A stretch of 64,000 bases of DNA from positions 744,001 to 808,000 of the forward strand of contig NZ_CP137573.1 of assembly GCF_033343995.1 (NCBI RefSeq). Reading direction: 5' to 3'. Below, piece after piece: positions 58,616 to 64,000 of the stretch. Numbering within the stretch: the stretch's first letter is position 1; each line of letters opens with the position of its first letter. Made by a program: the position numbers and the translations under genes. The notes under the pieces are model-generated. The model saw only the letters and a list, made by a program, of their open reading frames with translations, did not search any database and was not told the origin of the DNA. Source of the stretch: Streptomyces sp. HUAS YS2. Its GTDB lineage: Bacteria > Actinomycetota > Actinomycetes > Streptomycetales > Streptomycetaceae.

Positions 58616-59203
58616 TCATCGGCCCGGGAGCTGGGCCAGGAACTCCTGCGGGGAGACGGCCGGTCCGTCCTCCTCCTTCACGACCTGGAGCACCTGTTCG
58701 TCGTACCAGGCGATGGGGGTCCCGACGACGCCGAACAACTCGAAGTCGGCGATCGCCACGCCGGCCCAGTTCAGGTAGGTCCCCTCGGTGACCTTGCGGT
58801 CGAAGTCGGCGGACCGCAGCCCGTCGACGGCGTCGGCCGCCGACAGCAGCACCGGGGTCTCGGAGAAGTGGTCGTATCCGGGCGGGAAGGGCTGCGCGGC
58901 GAACAGCGCCGCCAGGTAGTCGGCGAACTGCCGCTGTCCGGCGTCGGCCGCCGCGCCGAGCGCGCTCAGGGCGCGGCGCGAACCGCTGCCGCCGGCCGTG
59001 TCGTCGATCATGCCCGCGAAGTGGAACTTCACGACGTACTTTCCGTCGTCGGCGTCCTTCCGGAGGGTGCCCAGGAGGCTCTCCACCACGCGGCGACTCC
59101 CCCGGTCGCGCATCTCCAGAAAGACCTGGACCTGGTGCGGCGCTTCCAGGTCCCCGTAGTAGACCGTGGTGCCGTCGGCGCCGGTCGTGTTCGCCGGGTT
59201 CAT
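58616..59203 (-). CDS. DsbA-family (thioredoxin-fold) protein lacking the CxxC site
   Basis: 195 residues from the ATG at 59203. The thioredoxin-type start VYYGDLEAPHQVQVFLEMRD aligns with DsbA-family proteins where CPYC normally follows; here the residues are RDRGSRR, so there is no redox cysteine, and I see no other cysteine. The fold continues with the helical insertion (ALGAAADAGQRQFADYLAAL) and the cis-proline region VVGTPIAWYDEQVLQV. There is no signal peptide, so it is cytosolic. It may be a binding or scaffold protein instead of an oxidoreductase. It lies upstream of the Clp ATPase, same strand, 102 bases apart, and may be cotranscribed. Confidence 0.8.
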   Translation of the reverse strand: MNPANTTGADGTTVYYGDLEAPHQVQVFLEMRDRGSRRVVESLLGTLRKDADDGKYVVKFHFAGMIDDTAGGSGSRRALSALGAAADAGQRQFADYLAALFAAQPFPPGYDHFSETPVLLSAADAVDGLRSADFDRKVTEGTYLNWAGVAIADFELFGVVGTPIAWYDEQVLQVVKEEDGPAVSPQEFLAQLPGR

Positions 59204-59372
59204 GGAACGAGCCTCGCACGGGCGGACGGACCCCACGACCGGTGACGTGCCACGTCACCGACCCGCTCCCTTCACCCCATACACCCGGCACACCGGACAC
59301 ACCCGACACGCCCGACACGCGTTCGTCGTCCGGTTCACCGGGCCCGGCCGGCCCTCCGTCGACGATGGCCGG

Positions 59373-60671
59373 ATGAGCTCCGCGACTCCCCCGCCCGCCC
59401 CAGACGCGCCCGGCGACGTCCCGCAGGTCCGTGCGGGCACCCTGGTCCGGCACGCCAAACTGTGGGTCTTCCCGACCCTCCTGTGCACTCTGGTCACCCT
59501 GGTCCTGGCGCTCCTCTACATGGGCGGCGTCCTCAACCCGGGAGACAGCCTGCACAGGCTGCCCGTCGCCCTCGTCGACGAGGACCGGGGCCGGCCGCTC
59601 CCCGGGCAGCAGGAGAACCTGGGCAAGCAGATCACCGACACGATCGCCGCCACCGAGGCTGAGGACGACACCGTCGACTGGCGCCGGCTCGACCGCGCCG
59701 AGGCCCAGGAGGCGCTCGCCTCGGGCCGCGTCTACGGCGCGCTCGTCGTCCCGGAGGACTTCACAGCGTCCGTCGCCGCCCTGACGACGGCACAGGCGAA
59801 GGAGCGGCCGACGCTGAGCGTGCTCACCAACCCCGGTCTCGGCAGCCTGGGTTCGAGCATGGCGGCGCAGATCAACCAGGGCGCGGCCCACCACGCCTCG
59901 CTGGAGATCGGCAAGCAGCTCTCGGCCGCCGCCGCGTCCGCGCCCCCGACGACCCGCGTGCTCCTGACCGACCCGGTCGACGTCACCACCCGCGTCGGCC
60001 ACCCGATCGGATCGCACAGCGGCCTCGGGCTCTCCGCGTTCTACTACACCCTGCTGCTGGTGCTCGGCGGCTTCATCGGCGGCAACCTCGTGAACAGCGC
60101 GGTCGACACCTCGCTCGGGTACGCCGACAGCGAGCTCGGCCCCTGGCACACCCGTCGCCCGACCGTGCCGATCAACCGTACGCAGACCCTGGTCCTGAAG
60201 ATGGTCATGACCGCCGGCATCGCCCTGCTGACGACCACTCTGCTGATGGTGGCGTCGATCGCGATCCTCGGCATGGACGCCTCGCACCTGCCGATGCTGT
60301 GGCTCTTCTCGTACTGCGCGACCGTCGCCGTGGGCCTGGGCGTCCAGGCCATCAACGCCGCCTTCGGCGGCATCGGCCAGCTCGTGTCCATGTTCGTGTT
60401 CATCGCGCTGGCCCTCCCGTCCTCCGGGGCGACCATCCCCCTGGAGGCCACCCCCGCCTTCTACCGCTTCCTGGGCATCTTCGAGCCGATGCACCAGCTC
60501 AGCGCGGGTGTGCGGGCGATCCTGTACTTCGACGCCCGCGCCGACGCGGGCCTCGCCCGCGGCTGGATCATGATCGCGGTCGGCGTGGTGCTCGCCCTCG
60601 CGTTCGGCTTCGGCATGACCCGGTACTACGACCGCCGGGGCCTCCACCGGCTCACACCGCAGCCGGAGTGA
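59373..60671 (+). CDS. ABC-2-type membrane permease-like protein (YhgE/Pip-like N-terminus)
   Basis: 432 residues. One membrane helix near residues 32-55 is followed by a large outer domain (about 60-215; LPVALVDEDRGRPLPGQQEN is typical of YhgE/Pip and ABC-2 permease ectodomains), then five C-terminal helices (for example LLLVLGGFIGGNLVNSAVDT and FGGIGQLVSMFVFIALALPS). No ATPase is encoded next to it. The start is the ATG at 59373. A weak ribosome binding site is all I see. It is divergent from the DsbA-like gene. Confidence 0.78.
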   Translation: MSSATPPPAPDAPGDVPQVRAGTLVRHAKLWVFPTLLCTLVTLVLALLYMGGVLNPGDSLHRLPVALVDEDRGRPLPGQQENLGKQITDTIAATEAEDDTVDWRRLDRAEAQEALASGRVYGALVVPEDFTASVAALTTAQAKERPTLSVLTNPGLGSLGSSMAAQINQGAAHHASLEIGKQLSAAAASAPPTTRVLLTDPVDVTTRVGHPIGSHSGLGLSAFYYTLLLVLGGFIGGNLVNSAVDTSLGYADSELGPWHTRRPTVPINRTQTLVLKMVMTAGIALLTTTLLMVASIAILGMDASHLPMLWLFSYCATVAVGLGVQAINAAFGGIGQLVSMFVFIALALPSSGATIPLEATPAFYRFLGIFEPMHQLSAGVRAILYFDARADAGLARGWIMIAVGVVLALAFGFGMTRYYDRRGLHRLTPQPE

Positions 60672-60768
60672 CGCCGGAGAACCCCGGCTCCGCCGCCCGG
60701 CGTTAGCGACGCGCAAGCGGGACGGCAGGGCGGGGCGGGAAGCTCTGGGGAGGCCGGACCACCGGCAC

Positions 60769-60804
60769 GGGAAAGCCGCCCGCACCGCTCCCGGCGGCTT
60801 CCCC
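60769..60804 (+). terminator. Stem-loop in front of the PL6-like lyase gene
   Basis: GGGAAAGCCGCC (60769-60780) pairs with GGCGGCTTCCCC (60793-60804) with one bulged A, followed by a pyrimidine-rich tract (CCTCCCTTTCCCTCTCCCCC) and then the ribosome binding site AGGAGG. It may end the previous transcript or act in the leader of the lyase gene. Confidence 0.5.
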
Positions 60805-60832
60805 TCCCTTTCCCTCTCCCCCAGGAGGCACC

Positions 60833-62260
60833 ATGCGACGACGCACCTTCCTCACGACCGGCCTGACGGCCGGTGCCCTCGCGGCCCTCCCGGCGGTCCC
60901 CCTGCTGGCGACGAACGCGGCCGCGGCCACCACGACGGTCACCTCGATCAGCGCGCTGCAGAGCGCGATCAGCCGCGCGGTCCCGGGCGACCGGATCGTG
61001 CTGGCCAACGGCACGTACACCGTCCCGTCGGGCGGCATCGCGGTCTCGGGGCGGAACGGCACGACGTCCGCGCCCATCGAGATCGTCGCGGAGTCCCGCG
61101 GCGGCGTCGTGCTGGGCGGCACCCGCAGCTTCGTGTTCAGCGGCTCCAGCAACATAACGATCAGCGGCTTCGCGTTCCGGCAGAGCACCACGCTGGAGAT
61201 CCCGGCGGGCTGTTCGCGCATCCGCCTGACCCGCAACGACTTCCGGCTCGCCGACGTCAGCGGCCTCGACTGGGTCACCGTCCGCGGCGACGACGCCAAG
61301 ATCGACCGGAACCATTTCCACGACCGGTCGACCGAGGGCATCTTCCTCGTCGTCGACGGCCCCGCCGGGACGGCCATGGCCCAGGGGCTGCACGTCTTCA
61401 AGAACCACTTCTCCGACCACGGCTACACCGGCGCCAACGGCGGCGAGGCGATCCGGCTCGGGGTCAGCAGCCGCGCGCTGTCGGTCGCGAACGCGAAGGT
61501 CGAGTACAACCTCTTCGAGCGGTGCGACGGCGACCCCGAGGCGATCTCGGTCAAGTCCTCCGGCAACACCGTCCGGTACAACACGATCCGCGACAGCCGC
61601 GGCGGCATCGTGCTGCGGCACGGCAACGGCACGACCGTGGACGGCAACCACCTGCTCGGCGGGGACGAGGGCATCCGCGTCTACGGCAACGACCACCTGA
61701 TCGTGAACAACTATCTCGGCGGCCTGACGGGCCGGGCCCTGGTGATCGGCAGCGGCACCACCCGGGACCACCACGACGGCGAGACGACCGAGCAGCGGCG
61801 CGGCAACGACGCGTGCGACCGCGCGGTGATCGCGCACAACACGCTGTTCCGCAATTCCGGCTCGCTCTCCGGCGAGAGCCGGACCTACGAGCCGCGGGAC
61901 GTCGTGGTCGCCGACAACCTGCTGGTCGGCGACACGGGCAGCCTGGTCGCGATGGACGCGACCAGCGGATTCACCTGGCGCAGCAACATCCTGTGGGGCG
62001 CGGCGTCGAACGGGAACATCCCCGCCGGCGGGTTCACCCGGGTCGACCCGAAGCTCCAGCAGGGCACGGACGGGGTGTACCGGCTGTCGGCCGGCAGCCC
62101 GGCGATCGGCGCGGCGACGCTGAGCGGCGTGACGGTGGCCGACGACGTCGACGGTCAGCCGCGCGGCACCACGCGGGACATCGGCGCGGACGAGTACTCC
62201 ACCGCGGCCCCGGTCCGCCGCCCGCTCACGCCCACGGACGTGGGCCCGAACGCCTCCTGA
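60833..62260 (+). CDS. Tat-exported polysaccharide lyase family 6-like (chondroitinase B/alginate lyase) protein
   Basis: 475 residues. The N-terminus MRRRTFLTTGLTAGALAALP is a twin-arginine signal with cleavage around ATNAAAA. The mature part is a right-handed beta-helix, shown by regular turns such as SGSSNITISGFAFRQS, NAKVEYNLFERCDGDPEAIS, NTVRYNTIRDSRGGIVLRHG and TTVDGNHLLGGDEGIRVYGN. The glycines and asparagines are those of PL6 enzymes, and HxxRxxEG-like DRSTEGIF plus RLG are near the putative active cleft. It should cleave uronic-acid polysaccharides such as alginate outside the cell. The start has AGGAGG nearby. It stands alone. Confidence 0.87.
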   Translation: MRRRTFLTTGLTAGALAALPAVPLLATNAAAATTTVTSISALQSAISRAVPGDRIVLANGTYTVPSGGIAVSGRNGTTSAPIEIVAESRGGVVLGGTRSFVFSGSSNITISGFAFRQSTTLEIPAGCSRIRLTRNDFRLADVSGLDWVTVRGDDAKIDRNHFHDRSTEGIFLVVDGPAGTAMAQGLHVFKNHFSDHGYTGANGGEAIRLGVSSRALSVANAKVEYNLFERCDGDPEAISVKSSGNTVRYNTIRDSRGGIVLRHGNGTTVDGNHLLGGDEGIRVYGNDHLIVNNYLGGLTGRALVIGSGTTRDHHDGETTEQRRGNDACDRAVIAHNTLFRNSGSLSGESRTYEPRDVVVADNLLVGDTGSLVAMDATSGFTWRSNILWGAASNGNIPAGGFTRVDPKLQQGTDGVYRLSAGSPAIGAATLSGVTVADDVDGQPRGTTRDIGADEYSTAAPVRRPLTPTDVGPNAS

Positions 62261-62366
62261 GACAGGCCGGGGGACGGTTCCCCGAGTGCGACGACTACGC
62301 GGAGTGACGGTTCGCCCGCGATTCGGGGCTTCCCTCCAGCCCGTCCGGGACGCACTCTGGAAGACC

Positions 62367-63146
62367 ATGCACCGTACCCACACCGTCCCCCTCGCGCTCG
62401 CGGCACTCGCTGCGGGCCTCGTCGCCGGCTGCTCCGCCACGGGCGACGGGCGCGCGGCGGACACCTCGAAGAGCCTGGTCGGCACGGCCTCCGTGGTGTC
62501 CACCGCGCCGTCCGAGCCGTCGGGACCGTCCGCGCCGTCCGCCCCGCCCACGCCGTCGTCCGGGGCCCCTGCGGCGGTCCCGGCGCCGCCGCACCCGGCG
62601 ACGGCTCCGTCCCCCACCCCCTCGCCCACCCGGCAGCCCCGGGTCGCGGACCTCGACATACCGTCGATAGGCGTGGCGGACCTGCGGGTCGTCCCGTACG
62701 AGGGGACGACCGACGACCGGCCTGGCACCCGGATACAGGACCGCGGCGAGGCCGCCAGCCCGTACGGGGAGCACGGCGGGGTCGGCCCGGGCGAGGTCGG
62801 CAACTACCTGGTGACCGCCCACCGCCTCTCGGCCGGCGGTCCCCTGCACGACCTGCCCTCCCTGAAGGACGGCGACACCGTCGTCGTCAAGGCGGGCGGC
62901 ACCGTCTACACGTACGAGATCGTCTCGACGCGCAAGACGTCCTTCCGCGATCCCCGCTCCCTCGCCGCGCAGCGGGCGGAGGTGCCGGGGAAGCCCGGCG
63001 AGAAGGCCACCCGGGCCATGATCACGCTGTCCACGTGCGCGACGCCCGAGGACAACGCGGCGGGGAACTTCTGGCGGGACGCCCAGGGCAACCCGGAACA
63101 CCGCATCGACAAGATCGGGGTGCTGGTCTCCTCCCGGCCGGTGTAG
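62367..63146 (+). CDS. Sortase-family protein with lipoprotein signal (class E/F-like)
   Basis: 259 residues from the ATG at 62367. The signal ends in the lipobox LVAGC with C22. A 65-residue Pro/Ser/Thr-rich spacer follows, then the sortase barrel from about residue 93 (RVADLDIPSIGVADLRVVPY). The catalytic triad reads H152 in VTAHRLS, C224 in TLSTCATP and R246 in EHRIDKIG. Sortases join surface proteins to the cell wall at LPxTG/LAxTG motifs. No substrate gene is adjacent. The stop codon lies inside a tandem duplication. Confidence 0.85.
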   Translation: MHRTHTVPLALAALAAGLVAGCSATGDGRAADTSKSLVGTASVVSTAPSEPSGPSAPSAPPTPSSGAPAAVPAPPHPATAPSPTPSPTRQPRVADLDIPSIGVADLRVVPYEGTTDDRPGTRIQDRGEAASPYGEHGGVGPGEVGNYLVTAHRLSAGGPLHDLPSLKDGDTVVVKAGGTVYTYEIVSTRKTSFRDPRSLAAQRAEVPGKPGEKATRAMITLSTCATPEDNAAGNFWRDAQGNPEHRIDKIGVLVSSRPV

Positions 63147-63180
63147 GCGACCGCTGTGGCCGGCCGGTGTAGGCGACCGC
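63135..63180. repeat. 26-bp tandem duplication across the sortase stop codon
   Basis: CGGCCGGTGTAGGCGACCGC occurs at 63135-63154 and again at 63161-63180, separated by six bases (period 26). The first copy includes the last codons and TAG stop of the sortase gene. A partial echo, CCGGTGGTGTGGC, follows. The duplication gives a second copy of the gene end but does not change the protein. Confidence 0.8.
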
Positions 63181-63279
63181 GCTGTAGCCGGTGGTGTGGC
63201 CCGGCGTAAATGCGCAGGCGTCGCGTGCTTCCCTCCCGTATGGTCGTGGTGACCTGTTCCCGACCTGAGGAGACCGAAA

Positions 63280-63309
63280 GTGGCGGGTGACGTAGACATC
63301 TCGGGGTGA
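63280..63309 (+). CDS. Nine-codon leader ORF upstream of the ABC-F gene (putative attenuator peptide)
   Basis: GTG at 63280, seven bases after a full GAGGAG ribosome binding site (63267-63272), encodes MAGDVDISG and stops at 63307-63309. Hairpins follow: CGGGG-TGAT-CCCCG (63302-63315), which includes the stop codon, and GCGCGT-GAACG-ACGCGC (63336-63352). The main gene begins 134 bases later without a comparable ribosome binding site in its immediate leader. This is the layout of ribosome-mediated attenuators found before antibiotic-resistance ABC-F genes in actinomycetes. Translation of the ORF has not been shown. Confidence 0.55.
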   Translation: MAGDVDISG

Positions 63310-63442
63310 TCCCCGCGGTGACAGGCCACCGGCCGGCGCGTGAACGACGCGCTGCCGTGCGTGGCCGACCCTCGTCTGCCCTTTTCCCGCCTCCCGCAGA
63401 GCAGCGCCCGGCGCGCCTGCGGCGCACCCGAGGTCTTCCACC

Positions 63443-64000
63443 ATGTCTCAGGCTTCCGCCATCACCTGTTCCCACCTGTCCTTCTCCTGGCCGGACGACA
63501 CCCCGGTCTTCTCGGATCTGTCGTTCACCGTCGGGCCCGGCCGGACCGGTCTCGTCGCCCCGAACGGCTCGGGGAAGAGCACCCTCCTCGGCCTGATCGC
63601 CGGGGTGCACCGACCGACCGCCGGATCCGTCACCGTGGACGGCGTCCTCGGGCACCTCCCGCAGAACCTGCCGCTCACCGGCGAGCCGACCGTGGCCGAG
63701 GTGCTGGGCGTGGCGTCCGTCGTAAGCGCCCTCGACGCCATCGAGTCCGGTGACACCGACGAGCGGCACTTCCTCGCCGTCGGCGACGACTGGGACATCG
63801 AGGAGCGCACCGCCGCCGAACTGGACCGGCTCGGTCTCGGCGACGTCACCCTCGACCGGCGTCTCGGCACCCTCAGCGGCGGTCAGATCGTCACGCTCGG
63901 CCTGGCCGGCCAGCTGCTCAAGCGCCCGGACGTCCTGCTCCTCGACGAGCCGACCAACAATCTCGACCTCCGCACGCGGCGCCGGCTCTACGGCGTCCTG
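63443..64000 (+). CDS. ABC-F family ATPase, N-terminal part (3' truncated by window)
   Basis: 186 residues up to the window edge, so only the first ATPase domain is visible: Walker A APNGSGKST at 39-47 (the first residue is A where G is usual), the signature LSGGQ, and Walker B LLLDEPTNNLDLRTRRRL. The ATPase follows the start directly, and no membrane segment precedes it; TNNLD is the ABC-F form of the D-loop region. ABC-F proteins work on the ribosome; many in actinomycetes remove antibiotics from it. The ATG is at 63443, and the leader ORF and hairpins upstream support antibiotic-inducible expression. The second half, including the linker that decides the subclass, lies outside. Confidence 0.85.
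   Translation, partial: MSQASAITCSHLSFSWPDDTPVFSDLSFTVGPGRTGLVAPNGSGKSTLLGLIAGVHRPTAGSVTVDGVLGHLPQNLPLTGEPTVAEVLGVASVVSALDAIESGDTDERHFLAVGDDWDIEERTAAELDRLGLGDVTLDRRLGTLSGGQIVTLGLAGQLLKRPDVLLLDEPTNNLDLRTRRRLYGVL

Overview
The window is very GC-rich DNA (roughly 70-75 % G+C by eye) in which almost every third codon position is G or C. GTG and TTG starts are common, and GTGA/ATGA stop-start overlaps join genes. Gene content and an iron-box and rifamycin-associated element of actinomycete type point to the chromosome of a Streptomyces or very close relative. I see no rRNA, tRNA, CRISPR array, transposase or integrase, so this looks like chromosomal accessory content rather than an obvious mobile island. 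Both ends cut a gene: a TetR-type regulator at the left and an ABC-F ATPase at the right.

Layout. 1-3.1 kb: end of a TetR regulator, an MDR oxidoreductase, a GlxA-type regulator, and an unrecognised two-gene pair encoding a small acidic protein and a cysteine-rich protein. 3.4-11.4 kb: a compact operon for the membrane arm of complex I (A, H, J, K, L, M, N). The peripheral arm is replaced by one histidine-rich protein that looks like degenerate NuoB and NuoD pieces without cluster cysteines. 11.5-16.3 kb: molybdate homeostasis, with two paralogous HTH-Mop regulators flanking a truncated PucR-type gene, then ModA, a ModB-ModC fusion and a tandem-Mop molbindin. 16.7-24.9 kb: a flavin monooxygenase, an iron-box-controlled DUF2470 protein, a crotonase, and a minus-strand oxygenase cluster (Baeyer-Villiger-type monooxygenase, diiron oxygenase, ferredoxin-ferredoxin reductase fusion, TetR). 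25.1-27.4 kb: a HelR-type RNA polymerase-protecting helicase-like gene behind a perfect rifamycin-associated element.

27.4-40 kb is mostly housekeeping or conserved unknowns: a GCS2 ligase, a membrane protein with helical repeats, two VOC proteins, a ROK regulator, DUF998, LysR/cupin, RecQ, a GreA-like factor and a CrtI-like oxidoreductase. 40-42.5 kb: a family 1 encapsulin operon in which the DyP peroxidase carries a C-terminal encapsulation tag, followed by a DUF1345 membrane protein. 42.7-54.6 kb: a molybdenum-enzyme region with two FdhF/YdeP-type oxidoreductases, MoaA, a probably frameshifted MoaE with DUF6457, FdhD, a transporter and a LysR regulator. 54.6-64 kb: an NAD-dependent epimerase with a small coupled partner, a ClpB/ClpC-like ATPase beside a DsbA-fold protein without its CxxC, an ABC-2-type membrane protein, a Tat-exported PL6-like lyase, a lipoprotein sortase, and an ABC-F gene behind a nine-codon leader ORF.

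How it fits together. Molybdate uptake (12-16 kb), cofactor synthesis (47-49 kb) and FdhD sulfuration (53 kb) would all serve the two Mo oxidoreductases. Whether those enzymes feed the headless complex I arm is an open inference. HelR and the ABC-F protein are two separate, probably antibiotic-inducible, target-protection systems. All product names rest on reading translated motifs; no database search was run.
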